Assembly (NCBI RefSeq): GCF_000298315.2
Contig: NZ_AEYE02000033.1
Location: forward strand, 117,333 to 181,332
Direction: 5' to 3'
Length of the DNA stretch: 64,000 bases
Origin: Rhizobium grahamii CCGE 502
Lineage (GTDB): Bacteria > Pseudomonadota > Alphaproteobacteria > Rhizobiales > Rhizobiaceae
The translations under genes were made by a program, and so were the position numbers. Below are positions 1 to 8,608 of the stretch, in pieces; the stretch's first letter is position 1; the number at the start of each line of letters is the position of its first letter. The notes below the pieces were generated by a model. It saw nothing but the letters and a program-made list of their open reading frames with translations. It was not told the DNA's origin and searched no databases.

Positions 1-102
1 GAAGAGTTGATCGATATGATGGAAGTGGGATGCTCTCTCGGGCCTATCGATGTCTGGGTGGAAACCATCGTTCGCACGGCGGTTGGCAAGGATGTGAACT
101 AG
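1..102 (+). CDS. C-terminal end of an unidentified protein (partial)
   Basis: Frame 1 is open from the first base of the window to a TAG at 100-102 and gives 33 residues ending in RTAVGKDVN. The 5' part lies outside the window. The fragment has no motif I recognise. It lies 159 bp upstream of the Rieske/oxygenase operon on the same strand, so it could belong to the same catabolic unit, for example as an upstream enzyme, but nothing in the visible residues shows this. It does not look like the C-terminus of a plant-type ferredoxin reductase, the partner the downstream oxygenase would need. Confidence 0.45.
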   Translation, partial: EELIDMMEVGCSLGPIDVWVETIVRTAVGKDVN

Positions 103-110
103 TCCGGTAA

Positions 111-131
111 CACCGGCTTGATTTTCCGGTG
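111..131. promoter_or_regulatory. short inverted repeat upstream of the oxygenase operon
   Basis: CACCGG (111-116) and CCGGTG (126-131) form a 6-bp inverted repeat around a 9-nt spacer. It starts 9 bp after the stop of the preceding gene fragment and lies about 130 bp before the Rieske gene. No T-run follows it, so it is a weak terminator candidate. It could equally be an operator for the operon that starts at 262. Chance occurrence is quite possible for arms this short. Confidence 0.2.
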
Positions 132-261
132 CACGTTATTTGATCAGCGTTGCCAATGCGAAAAGATTATGCAAACTTGCTTTTCGCCCGCTGCAAGTCG
201 TGAATGACCCGTCGCACTTGAAGCGGCGCAAAGCATTGATAATACGAAGAAAGTTAAAATC

Positions 262-909
262 ATGCCAGCCGAAACGACGGGCTTCTGGGCGCCAGTTGCG
301 CTCTCAGCGGATCTACCGCCAGGAACGGTAATTCCCGCACGCACCACGGCCGGTTCGATCGCTCTCTGGAGGTCCGATTCGGGTCGCGTCGCAGCATCGG
401 CTGACCGGTGTCCCCATCGCGGCATGCGCCTGTCCCATGGGTTCGTACGCGGCGAAGCGCTGTCGTGCATTTATCATGGCTGGAGCTACGCACAGGAGGG
501 ACACTGTCTCCGCATCCCCGCCCATCCCGGTCTCTCGCCGCCGGAGACGATCCGCGTCGAGTCACAACAGGTTGAGGAGGTCGACGGGCTGCTCTGGGTG
601 GCCATTGGAACTCCCGCCCATCACCCCCCCGGATTCGACGGCCTTGTTCCGCTGCGCTCGCTGACGGCAAATGCGGGCATTGGCACCATCGAGCGTGCCG
701 CCAATGCAACCGTGGACGCTTCCGGCCTGTTGCAGACCGTTGAGCATTCACAGGCAATCCGCCTTTTGCTCGTTGAATTGCAGCAGGACTGCACGCTCAT
801 TCATGTTCTTGTCGACGACAGCGCGACGCCGTTCGAACGCATCATGGCATCGCGGGCCGCGGAGAGCGTGCGACGACGCGCTGAAAGCCTCCAAGGAGGG
901 ATCGCATAA
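262..909 (+). CDS. Rieske [2Fe-2S] protein, electron-transfer half of a split Rieske oxygenase
   Basis: A 215-residue protein with a clear Rieske cluster site: C50-x-H52 (in RCPHRG) and C69-x2-H72 (in CIYHGW), spaced as in the alpha subunits of ring-hydroxylating oxygenases. A stand-alone Rieske ferredoxin is usually about 100-110 residues; this protein has roughly 100 extra C-terminal residues without the mononuclear-iron motif. Its stop overlaps the next start (TAATG), and that next gene encodes an oxygenase domain with no Rieske cluster, so the two probably act together. A reductase is needed but none is visible in the window. By analogy with the P. putida N-demethylase NdmCDE, where NdmC has the iron site and NdmD supplies an extra Rieske domain, I infer that this protein passes electrons to its neighbour. 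The start is ATG 262, with a purine-rich GAAGAAAG upstream. Confidence 0.85.
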   Translation: MPAETTGFWAPVALSADLPPGTVIPARTTAGSIALWRSDSGRVAASADRCPHRGMRLSHGFVRGEALSCIYHGWSYAQEGHCLRIPAHPGLSPPETIRVESQQVEEVDGLLWVAIGTPAHHPPGFDGLVPLRSLTANAGIGTIERAANATVDASGLLQTVEHSQAIRLLLVELQQDCTLIHVLVDDSATPFERIMASRAAESVRRRAESLQGGIA

Positions 910-1754
910 TGGGCGAAAATGCGATGCTCAATGAGTGGTATCCCGTTGGCCTTTTCAGCCACACCAAAAAGGGCATCTACAAGACGGCCCTGATGGGCGA
1001 ACCGATCGAGGTCTCGGCCGCCGCGGGCGGAGATGCTGTCGTGACGACGTCCGCGGGCCGTGCTCTTCCCGTCATCGTGCGTTTCGGCCATGTCTGGTCG
1101 TCCCTCGGAGTGCCCGACAAGGACCTTTTTTCCATTCCCGAGGCTGATCAGCCCGGCCGCCGGTTTGTCGAAGTCGGTGTCGTTCGCGTCCGCTGCTCGC
1201 CCCTTCGCGCGGTGGAGAACTTTCTTGACATTGCGCATTTTCCTTTCGTGCACACCGACATTCTCGGCGCCGAGCCGCACACGGAAGTCCAGAATTACAA
1301 GGCGGAGATTCGAGACGTCGAAGACGAGGTCTGGGCGACTCAGGTCAAGTTCTACCAGCCGCAGGCGGCGAAGTCTGCGAGCGGCGGCATAACCACGGAA
1401 TACATGTATCGCGTCCCAGCCCCGACCTGCTCGGTGCTCTACAAGACCTGCCCACCCCGGCCGAGCGAATGGGATGTCATTACCCTTTTCGTGCAGCCGC
1501 TGGCCGAGGACCTTTGCGACGTCTGGCCGTGGATGGCGCTGTTTGACGATGAAACCTCGATGACCGACCTCATCCATTTCCAGCAAACCATCTTTCTGCA
1601 GGATCGGTCGATCCTCGAAAACCAGATCCCGCGTCTGTTGCCCCTCGATCCGGGCATGGAAATCCCCACCCGCGCGGATATGACGTCTGTGGCATACCGG
1701 CGCTGGCTCAAACGTCACAATTACACCTACGGTGCACAGCTGGTGGCGCAATGA
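909..1754 (+). CDS. Rieske-less oxygenase catalytic subunit (NdmC-like, mononuclear iron)
   Basis: A 281-residue protein related to the alpha subunits of Rieske non-heme iron oxygenases of the VanA/N-demethylase type. The iron site is visible as N104-x2-D107-x2-H110-x4-H115 (VENFLDIAHFPFVH), with a likely third ligand, D232, in FLQDRSILE. The N-terminal part (W10, P12, LMGEPI, RFGHVW) still follows the Rieske-domain framework, but the C-x-H and C-x2-H ligands are missing, so it cannot hold a cluster itself. This is the organisation described for NdmC. The gene overlaps the Rieske gene by one base upstream and the GST-like gene by four bases downstream (ATGA), which implies translational coupling and a complex. 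The substrate is inferred to be an N-methylated purine from the neighbours only; other N- or O-demethylations are possible. Confidence 0.82.
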   Translation: MGENAMLNEWYPVGLFSHTKKGIYKTALMGEPIEVSAAAGGDAVVTTSAGRALPVIVRFGHVWSSLGVPDKDLFSIPEADQPGRRFVEVGVVRVRCSPLRAVENFLDIAHFPFVHTDILGAEPHTEVQNYKAEIRDVEDEVWATQVKFYQPQAAKSASGGITTEYMYRVPAPTCSVLYKTCPPRPSEWDVITLFVQPLAEDLCDVWPWMALFDDETSMTDLIHFQQTIFLQDRSILENQIPRLLPLDPGMEIPTRADMTSVAYRRWLKRHNYTYGAQLVAQ

Positions 1755-2410
1755 AACTCTACGACTACATCCTTTCCCCGAGCTGCTACAAGGTGCGGCT
1801 CATGGCTGCCCTGACCAGCATTCCCCTGGAGATCCGGCCCGTGGATTTCCATCCGGGCGGCGAGCATCGGGGCGCGGAGCTCCTGGCGCTCAACCCTGCA
1901 GGTTCCATCCCGATCCTGGAGGATGGCGATCTTCTGCTGACCGAATCATCGGCCATGCTCGTTTATCTCGCAATGAAAAGCGCTCCGGAGTGGCTGGGTG
2001 ACGGCACGGCCGAACAGGCATCCCGCCTGCAGCAGTGGCTGTCTTTCTCACATCGGCTGACCGCCAATCTCGGTGGGGCACGCCTGCACGAGATGTTGCT
2101 GCGACCGGGCGATCTCGCCGTTCTTCAGGCACAGGGTATCGCGGCGTTGCGGGAACTGGAGGCCGGCCTGGTCGAGCAAGCCTTGCGGGGCAAGCCGTTC
2201 CTCGCATCCAACCGGCCAACGATTGCCGACATAGCCTGTTTCCCCTATGTCGCGCTCGCTCCCGATGGTGGCGTCCTGCTTGATCCGTACCCCGCGATCC
2301 GCCACTGGTCGCGCGCCATTCGCGCACTCGATGGCTTCATCGAGATGCCCGGCATCCATCGACTGCATGAGCTGAAGCCCGACCCATCGATCAAGGCGGG
2401 TGAGGAATGA
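1751..2410 (+). CDS. glutathione S-transferase-like protein (NdmE-like structural partner)
   Basis: 219 residues with a GST fold: an N-terminal thioredoxin-like half (MKLYDYILSPSCYKVRL, with NPAGSIPIL containing the conserved cis-Pro, then LTESSAMLVYL) and a helical C-terminal half with the TIADIACFPYV motif found in GSTs. S9, S11 and C12 are candidates for the glutathione-activating residue. In the NdmCDE demethylase a GST-like protein (NdmE) is needed to hold the complex together without an obvious transferase role. The gene order here, Rieske-less oxygenase then GST-like protein, matches. I therefore favour a structural or assembly role, although a true glutathione-dependent step cannot be excluded. 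Overlaps of ATGA type on the 5' side and a 1-bp gap on the 3' side place it firmly in the operon. Confidence 0.8.
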   Translation: MKLYDYILSPSCYKVRLMAALTSIPLEIRPVDFHPGGEHRGAELLALNPAGSIPILEDGDLLLTESSAMLVYLAMKSAPEWLGDGTAEQASRLQQWLSFSHRLTANLGGARLHEMLLRPGDLAVLQAQGIAALRELEAGLVEQALRGKPFLASNRPTIADIACFPYVALAPDGGVLLDPYPAIRHWSRAIRALDGFIEMPGIHRLHELKPDPSIKAGEE

Positions 2411-2411
2411 C

Positions 2412-3791
2412 ATGGCCGGTTACCTCCTGAAAAACTGCGCAGCTGTCGTAATTGACGACGGCAAGAGGCTGACTACCCGTCGCAACGTTGACGTCCTCAC
2501 AGATGGCCCCGCCATCCAGGCGATCGGTGACAATCTCGGCGAGCGCGAGCTCCCGGCCAAAACCATCACAAGGGACGCCAGCGGCTGGTTCGTCTATCCG
2601 GGGCTCGTCAACACGCACCATCATTTCTTCCAGACCTTCGTGCGCAACCGCGCTGACCTCGACTGGACGAAATTGTCGGTCATCGAATGGCTTGACAGGA
2701 TCTATCCAGTTTTCTCGCGGCTCAACGAGGATTGCTTCTATCACTCATCCGTCACCGCCATGGCCGAGCTGATCAAGCATGGCTGCACGACGGCCTTTGA
2801 TCATCAGTATTGCTTCCCGAGACATGCCGGCAAACGGTTGGTCGACCGACAGTTCGAGGCAGCCGAGCTCCTTGGCATGCGATTTCACGCCGGGCGTGGC
2901 GGTAACACCCTGCCGAAATCGGAAGGGTCGACGATTCCCGACGCCATGCTGGAAACGACGGACGAGTTCATCGCCGATTGCGCCCGTCTGATCGACAATT
3001 ATCACGACAACAGGCCTTTCAGCATGCGACAGGTGGTGGTCGCTCCCTGTCAGCCCGTCAACAGCTACCGCGAGACCTTTGTCGAGTCGGCAGCACTGGC
3101 ACGCGATCGCGGCGTGCGGATGCATACCCATGTCGGCGAAGGCGAGAGCACCGTCATCGCTGCGCGCCATGGGATGCGAACGGTCGATTATTGCGCGGAG
3201 CTCGGATTTGCCGGCCCCGATGCCTTCTACGCCCATTGCTGGGAGCTCAATCATGACGAACTGTCGAGGATGGCGACAGATGGCACCGGGGTTTCGCATT
3301 GCCCGGAGCCAGTTTATCTGGTCGGGGCGGAAGTGACCGACATACCGGCCATGGAGGCCTTTGGCCTTCGTATCGGGCTTGGCTGTGATGGCGCCGCATC
3401 GAATGACAATTCGAACCTGCTGCATTGCGTGCACTCAGCCTACATGCTGCAATGCCTGACGGCATCGGGACGCAGACACCCCGTCCCGGCCCCTGTCGAT
3501 TTCCTCGGTTATGCCACGACCGGCGGCGCGGCGCTTCTTGGTCGAGCAGACATCGGCAAGGTGGCGCCCGGGATGGCGGCCGACCTGTTTGCTATCGATA
3601 CGCGACGCATGGACTATGTCGGCACACGCCATGATCCGCTGAGCCTCATCGCCAGGGTAGGCATCGGCATGCCGACCGACATGACCATGATCAACGGGCG
3701 TATCGTATGGGAGAATGGCGAGTTCATTGGCCTTGACGAAAAACGGCTGTTTGCCGAGGCGGAAGCCGCGCTCGCGACCGTCACATTCTAA
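2412..3791 (+). CDS. amidohydrolase, 8-oxoguanine deaminase-like purine deaminase
   Basis: A 459-residue member of the AtzA/TrzN-type amidohydrolases. Metal ligands are visible: H69-x-H71 in NTHHHF, a His in MHTHVGEGES, a His in YAHCWEL, and the Asp of GLGCDGAASND. The NTHHHFFQT signature and overall sequence are closest, as far as I can judge, to 8-oxoguanine deaminase, which hydrolyses an exocyclic amino group of a purine. I chose ATG 2412 (MAGYLLKN), preceded by GTGAGGA, over an in-frame GTG at 2400 that overlaps the upstream gene. Its place between the oxygenase genes and a BMP-type importer suggests that it deaminates a guanine-type compound before or after demethylation. Cytosine-like or s-triazine-like substrates remain possible. 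Confidence 0.85.
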   Translation: MAGYLLKNCAAVVIDDGKRLTTRRNVDVLTDGPAIQAIGDNLGERELPAKTITRDASGWFVYPGLVNTHHHFFQTFVRNRADLDWTKLSVIEWLDRIYPVFSRLNEDCFYHSSVTAMAELIKHGCTTAFDHQYCFPRHAGKRLVDRQFEAAELLGMRFHAGRGGNTLPKSEGSTIPDAMLETTDEFIADCARLIDNYHDNRPFSMRQVVVAPCQPVNSYRETFVESAALARDRGVRMHTHVGEGESTVIAARHGMRTVDYCAELGFAGPDAFYAHCWELNHDELSRMATDGTGVSHCPEPVYLVGAEVTDIPAMEAFGLRIGLGCDGAASNDNSNLLHCVHSAYMLQCLTASGRRHPVPAPVDFLGYATTGGAALLGRADIGKVAPGMAADLFAIDTRRMDYVGTRHDPLSLIARVGIGMPTDMTMINGRIVWENGEFIGLDEKRLFAEAEAALATVTF

Positions 3792-3817
3792 GACACGCAA
3801 AGAAGGGGAACCAAAAA

Positions 3818-4915
3818 ATGACCAACATCACCCGCAGAACACTGATGCAAGGCGTTGCAGCTGCCGGCCTTGCCAGCACCTTCGGCACACGAGCCGCCGT
3901 GGCAGCCGACGGCCCGCTCGGCATCACCCTCGTCGTTCCCTCGCCGATCGGCGACGTGGGCTGGGGTCGCGCGCTCCAGGACGGGCTCGAACCGGTCAAG
4001 GCTGCCTATGGCGACAAGGTCAAGGTCACTGTGCTCGAGAACATCGCGGAAGGTCCAGATGCCGACCGCATCATGACCAAGTCGGTAGCCGACGGGAACA
4101 ACTTCCTCATCGCCGGCTCCTTCGGCTATCAGAACGGCGCACTGCAGATCGCCCGCCGCAACCCGAAAGTCACGGTGTTGCATGCTTCGGGCTATCAGGT
4201 GGCGCCGAACTTCTCGCCCTTTGCTGCCAAGAACTTCGAAGGCACGTATCTGCTTGGCATGGCCGCCGCCGCCGTCTCCAAGACAGGCAAGCTCGGCTCC
4301 GTCTCCGCCTTCGCTATTCCGGAACTGATTGCCTCCGTCAACGCCTTTACCCTGGGTGCACAGGCAGTCAACCCGAAGGCCGAGGTTACGGTCGTCTGGG
4401 TGAATTCGTGGTTCGATCCGGCCAAGGAGCAGGAAGCTGCCAAAGCGCTCGTCGCCCAGAACTGCGACGTGATCTTCTCCAACGCCCAGGACACGCCATC
4501 CGTCGTCTCGGCCTGCGAAGCGGCAGGGGTCTACTCGCTCAATCTCAACTCCTCGATGAAGAAATATGCGCCGAAGTTCTATCTTGGCTGTGCCGCGACC
4601 GACTGGTCCCCGTTCTTCAAGGCTTCCGTCGACGCCCACCTGGCTGGCACCTTCAAGGGCGCCAACGCATTCCTCGGCATGAAGGAAAAGGTTGTTCATA
4701 TCGCCGATGCGAGCCCGGATATCCCGGCCGACGTGGCGGCGAAAATGAAGGAGGTCGAGGCCAGACTCGCCGATGGCAGCGGCTCGCCCTTTGCCGGTCC
4801 GGTAACCAAGGCGGATGGCAGCCAGGCCGCGGCAGTCGGCGCGACGCTTTCGGACGCAGACATCATTGCCATGGATTGGCACGTCAAGGGCGTCACTACG
4901 CCTCTGCCGAAGTGA
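3818..4915 (+). CDS. BMP-family ABC transporter substrate-binding protein (purine/nucleoside type)
   Basis: 365 residues with a twin-arginine signal (TRRTLMQG at 5-12, hydrophobic stretch, cleavage near AAVA-A at about 29), so it is probably exported folded by Tat rather than anchored as a lipoprotein, unlike many BMP proteins. The mature part has the Bmp/PnrA layout (ITLVVPSPIGDVGWGRA near the N-terminus, VFSNAQDTPSVVSACEAAG-like region mid-protein). The family binds nucleosides, purines or related compounds in the periplasm. A good ribosome site (AAGAAGGGGAA) precedes ATG 3818, and the gene follows the deaminase by 26 bp. It supplies the substrate to the ATPase and two permeases downstream. 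Confidence 0.88.
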   Translation: MTNITRRTLMQGVAAAGLASTFGTRAAVAADGPLGITLVVPSPIGDVGWGRALQDGLEPVKAAYGDKVKVTVLENIAEGPDADRIMTKSVADGNNFLIAGSFGYQNGALQIARRNPKVTVLHASGYQVAPNFSPFAAKNFEGTYLLGMAAAAVSKTGKLGSVSAFAIPELIASVNAFTLGAQAVNPKAEVTVVWVNSWFDPAKEQEAAKALVAQNCDVIFSNAQDTPSVVSACEAAGVYSLNLNSSMKKYAPKFYLGCAATDWSPFFKASVDAHLAGTFKGANAFLGMKEKVVHIADASPDIPADVAAKMKEVEARLADGSGSPFAGPVTKADGSQAAAVGATLSDADIIAMDWHVKGVTTPLPK

Positions 4916-4918
4916 TCC

Positions 4919-6439
4919 ATGGCTGCGCCCCTCCTGTCACTCCGCGGCATTTCCAAGAGCTACGGCCAGATCAAAGCCAACCAGGGCATTGATCTGGATG
5001 TGGCGCCGCGGTCCATTCATGCGATTCTCGGAGAGAACGGGGCGGGCAAGTCGACGCTGATGAAGCTTATCTACGGCGTCGAGCAACCGGATGACGGAAC
5101 CGTTGCCTGGGAAGGCGACGCCCTCGACCTCGCCTCTCCTGCTGAGGCGCGGCGTTGTGGGATTGGCATGGTCTTCCAGCATTTTTCGCTGTTCGAGACA
5201 CTGACCGTCATCGAGAACATCCAGCTGGTTGTACCTGGACGCAAGGGCGAGTTGACCGAGCGCGTCCGCAAGCTCGGCCGCGATTTTGGCCTCGAGGTCG
5301 ATCCTCTCGCCCATGTCCACGCGCTATCGGTCGGGGAGCGTCAGCGGGTCGAGATCATTCGATGCCTGATGACCAACCCAAAGCTGTTGATCCTCGACGA
5401 GCCCACTTCGGTCTTGCCGCCCCAGCTCGTCGAAAAGCTGTTCGATACCCTGAGGCGGCTGCGGGACGGCGGCGTTTCGATCCTTTTTATCTCTCATAAG
5501 CTCGAGGAGATCCGGGCAATCTGCGACCGCGCGACCATCTTGCGCGGCGGCCGGGTGACCGGCAACGTGGACCCGCGGGAGCATGATGCACACGACCTCG
5601 CCCGCATGATGATCGGGCGCGACAGTCCGGAGCCGATGCCGGCCCTTCCCCACTCCGGAGGCGAAAAGCGGCTCGAGATCGTCGACCTCAGCCATCGTCC
5701 TGATGACCCCTTCGCCACCTCGCTTTCCAACATCAGCCTGGCGGTGAAGGCTGGCGAAATTCTCGGCATCGCCGGGGTGTCCGGAAACGGACAGAGCGAA
5801 CTCGCCGCGCTGATATCGGGCGAAACGATGCTGCCGCGCGACCACGTGGACCGCGTGCTCATGATGGGCACGGACGTGGGCAGGCTTGATGCGGCTGCGC
5901 GCCGAAGGCTCGGCTTCGCTTTCGTCCCGGAAGATAGGCTTGGGCGCGGCGCCGTACCGGAAATGCCACTGACCCTTAACAGCCTCCTGACCGCGCATCC
6001 GCTCGACCTTCTGAAGCACGGCCTCGTCGACAAGGCGAAAGCCACTGCGTTTACCGAGGACTGCATGCGCCAGTACGACGTTCGTGCCTCCGGTCCGGAG
6101 GCGGAAGCCGGCTCACTCTCAGGGGGCAACCTGCAGAAGTTCATCGTCGGCCGCGAGATCATGCTGTCGCCGAGGCTGCTGTTCGTCGCCCAACCCACCT
6201 GGGGCGTCGATGTCGGAGCAGCTTCGGCCATCCGCCGACGGCTGATCACCCTGCGCAACGAAGGCATGGCGATCCTCGTCATTTCCGAGGAGCTCGAGGA
6301 GCTTTTCGAGCTCTGCGATTTTATCCAGGTGCTCTACCACGGCACGCTGAGCCCGCCACTCATTACCCGCGATACGCGGCCTGAAGAAATCGGTCGATAC
6401 ATGATCGGGGCACAATCCTCCGAGAAAGCCTTTGCATGA
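4919..6439 (+). CDS. ABC transporter ATPase with two nucleotide-binding domains (BMP system)
   Basis: 506 residues holding two fused ATPase domains, as in ribose- and nucleoside-type importers. The first domain has a full Walker A (GENGAGKST, 38-46), a signature LSVGERQRVEI and Walker B LLILDEPTS. The second has a degenerate Walker A (GVSGNGQSE, with Gln in place of Lys) and signature LSGGNLQKFIVGRE. Loss of the second P-loop lysine is usual for this group, so only one site is expected to hydrolyse ATP. It starts 3 bp after the binding-protein gene and overlaps the first permease by four bases. It energises import of the purine-like substrate. Confidence 0.9.
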   Translation: MAAPLLSLRGISKSYGQIKANQGIDLDVAPRSIHAILGENGAGKSTLMKLIYGVEQPDDGTVAWEGDALDLASPAEARRCGIGMVFQHFSLFETLTVIENIQLVVPGRKGELTERVRKLGRDFGLEVDPLAHVHALSVGERQRVEIIRCLMTNPKLLILDEPTSVLPPQLVEKLFDTLRRLRDGGVSILFISHKLEEIRAICDRATILRGGRVTGNVDPREHDAHDLARMMIGRDSPEPMPALPHSGGEKRLEIVDLSHRPDDPFATSLSNISLAVKAGEILGIAGVSGNGQSELAALISGETMLPRDHVDRVLMMGTDVGRLDAAARRRLGFAFVPEDRLGRGAVPEMPLTLNSLLTAHPLDLLKHGLVDKAKATAFTEDCMRQYDVRASGPEAEAGSLSGGNLQKFIVGREIMLSPRLLFVAQPTWGVDVGAASAIRRRLITLRNEGMAILVISEELEELFELCDFIQVLYHGTLSPPLITRDTRPEEIGRYMIGAQSSEKAFA

Positions 6440-7536
6440 GCGCATCCTCCTTTAGTTTCCTCCCGAGCCTTGTGCGCAGGGAGCGTGCCTCCCTCTCAGC
6501 AACCCTGCTCGCTCCGCTGATCGCCCTCGTGGTGGCGACGCTTCTCAATCTCGGTCTCTATGTCCTGATGGGCCATGATCCTGCAGCGGTCGTCTATGCG
6601 ATGTTGCTCGAACCGTTTCTTTCCTGGTCATCATTTTCCGAAGTGCTTTTGAAGATGGGGCCGCTTCTCCTGATCGCTCAGGGTCTTGCGATCGGCTTTC
6701 GCGCAAAGGTCTTCAATATCGGCGCCGAGGGCCAGTTCATCCTCGGCGCGATTTTCGCGTCGGCAATCCCGATCTGGCTTCCGAACGCCACGGGCCAATG
6801 GATGTGGCCGGCGATGCTGCTGCTCGGTGCCGTCGGCGGCGCGCTCTGGGCGTCACTAACCGCCTTCTGGCGCGTCCGGTTCAATGCCAACGAAATCCTC
6901 GTTTCGCTGATGCTGAGCCTGGTTGCGGCGCAACTGCTCTACTACCTGCTGCTTGGCCCATGGAAGGACCCGAACGGCTTCAACTTCCCGCAGTCGGTGA
7001 TGTTCCAGTACGATGCCATGGTGCCCCCCCTCATTCCCGGCACCCGTGTCAACGTCTCGCTCCTCATCACGCTTGTGCTGTCCGTGCTCGCCTGGATCTT
7101 CATGCAGCGGAGCTTTACCGGCTTCAAGCTTCAGGTGGGCGGGCTTGCCCCTCGCGCTGCCGGCTATGCCGGCTTCAATGAAAACGGGGCGATCTGGCTT
7201 TCGCTGCTGATCGGCGGTTTCGCCGCCGGACTTGCCGGCGCCGCCGAAGTCGCGGGGCCGCTCGGGCAGTTGCAGCGCTCGATCTCCACCGGCTACGGCT
7301 ATGCGGCCATCATTGTCGCCTATCTCGGGGGTCTGCATCCGCTCGGTATCGTCGTTTCGTCAATGATCATGGCGGCTCTCTACATCGGTGGCGACAATGC
7401 GATGGTCTCGGCCAATCTGCCGATCGCCGCCGTCCGCGTCTTTCAGGGCAGTCTTTTGCTCGCCTACCTCATCGCCATCGCCTTCGTGCGGTACCGCATC
7501 GACTGGCCGCGCGCCGCTCACCGGAGCCAACCATGA
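6436..7536 (+). CDS. ABC transporter permease 1 (BMP system)
   Basis: A 366-residue integral membrane protein with about nine to ten hydrophobic segments. It has the conserved stretch KVFNIGAEGQFILGA and NANEILVSLMLS, typical of permeases paired with BMP-type binding proteins (BPD_transp_2 superfamily). The ATG overlaps the stop of the ATPase gene (ATGA), and the stop overlaps the next permease. It forms one half of the inner-membrane channel with the product of 7533-8444. Confidence 0.88.
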   Translation: MSASSFSFLPSLVRRERASLSATLLAPLIALVVATLLNLGLYVLMGHDPAAVVYAMLLEPFLSWSSFSEVLLKMGPLLLIAQGLAIGFRAKVFNIGAEGQFILGAIFASAIPIWLPNATGQWMWPAMLLLGAVGGALWASLTAFWRVRFNANEILVSLMLSLVAAQLLYYLLLGPWKDPNGFNFPQSVMFQYDAMVPPLIPGTRVNVSLLITLVLSVLAWIFMQRSFTGFKLQVGGLAPRAAGYAGFNENGAIWLSLLIGGFAAGLAGAAEVAGPLGQLQRSISTGYGYAAIIVAYLGGLHPLGIVVSSMIMAALYIGGDNAMVSANLPIAAVRVFQGSLLLAYLIAIAFVRYRIDWPRAAHRSQP

Positions 7537-8444
7537 ACGCCTTCCAGTTCATCCTTGCCGGCACGCTCGCGGCCGCGACGCCATTTCTTCTCGCAGCTCT
7601 CGGTGAACTCGTGGTCGAACGCGCCGGCGTGCTTAATCTCGGTGTTGAGGGCCTGATGGCCTTTGGCGCGGTGCTCGCCTTCGTGATCGTCTACCATGGA
7701 GGCGGACATTTACTCGGCTTCGTCGCCGCCGGCGCCGGCGGTGCGATGCTGTCGCTGATCTTCGCCTTCGTCGCAATCGGATTTCGTGCAAACCAGGTCG
7801 CGGCGGGGCTGGCCATCGGCATCCTTGGCCAAGGGCTTTCGGCGCTGTTCGGCAAGTCATATGAAGCGCTCACCGTTCCCGGGATCGCGAAGATTGGCAT
7901 TCCCGGGCTCTCGCAGATCCCTGTCGTTGGCACGCTCTTCGTACAGGACATCGTCGTCTGGCTTTCACTCGTTGTCACTCTGGCGATCTGGGCTGTGTTC
8001 GCCTACAGCAAAACCGGCCTTATCGTGCGTGCCGTCGGCGAGAACCCGAAGGCCGCGCACGCCATCGGCTATCCGGTCATCGCCGTCCGCGTCGCGGCTG
8101 TTGCCTTCGGCGGGACCATGGCTGGTTTTGCCGGCGCCTATGCTGCAGTCGTCTACACGCCACTCTGGGCAGACGGGATGATCGCGGGACGTGGATGGAT
8201 TGCCATCGCACTGGTGGTCTTTGGAACCTGGCTTACCGGCAGGATCTTCCTCGGCGCGTGCCTCTTTGGAGCCGTGTCGCTGATGGGGCTTGCCGCGCAG
8301 GCAACGGGCGTGAATATTCCGTCGCAGTTGCTGGCAAGCTTGCCCTACCTTGTCACGATCCTCGTGCTCGGCATCATTTCGGCAGACCGCCGTCTCCTGA
8401 AGCTGAACGGGGTCGCATCGCTCGGCGAACCCTTCGAACGCTGA
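7533..8444 (+). CDS. ABC transporter permease 2 (BMP system)
   Basis: A 303-residue permease with eight or so membrane segments. It has the family hallmarks ERAGVLNLGVEGLMAFGAV near the N-terminus and FRANQVAAGLAIGILGQGLS. It overlaps the preceding permease by four bases and is the last gene of the operon; a hairpin with a T-run lies 165 bp further on. Together with the other permease it forms the transmembrane path for the purine-like substrate. Confidence 0.88.
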   Translation: MNAFQFILAGTLAAATPFLLAALGELVVERAGVLNLGVEGLMAFGAVLAFVIVYHGGGHLLGFVAAGAGGAMLSLIFAFVAIGFRANQVAAGLAIGILGQGLSALFGKSYEALTVPGIAKIGIPGLSQIPVVGTLFVQDIVVWLSLVVTLAIWAVFAYSKTGLIVRAVGENPKAAHAIGYPVIAVRVAAVAFGGTMAGFAGAYAAVVYTPLWADGMIAGRGWIAIALVVFGTWLTGRIFLGACLFGAVSLMGLAAQATGVNIPSQLLASLPYLVTILVLGIISADRRLLKLNGVASLGEPFER

Positions 8445-8608
8445 ACGCAAGTCCAAAGGCGATCGCAGATTTCTGCACCGTCCAGGGTTAAGACCTGCGC
8501 CATCGTCGAATGAGAGCCGCGTGATTTCGATCGCAGCCGATCGGGGTGGTCGACCACAGATAACGGCAAGGGTGATAGGCTGGCGTCCTGTCAGGCGAGA
8601 GGCATTAC

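Noticed and set aside
3788-4882. Long minus-strand open frame of 364 codons opposite the BMP binding-protein gene
   Set aside because: It mirrors the codon structure of the strongly supported binding-protein gene, has no family motif, and is rich in His, Arg and Asp as expected of an antisense shadow.
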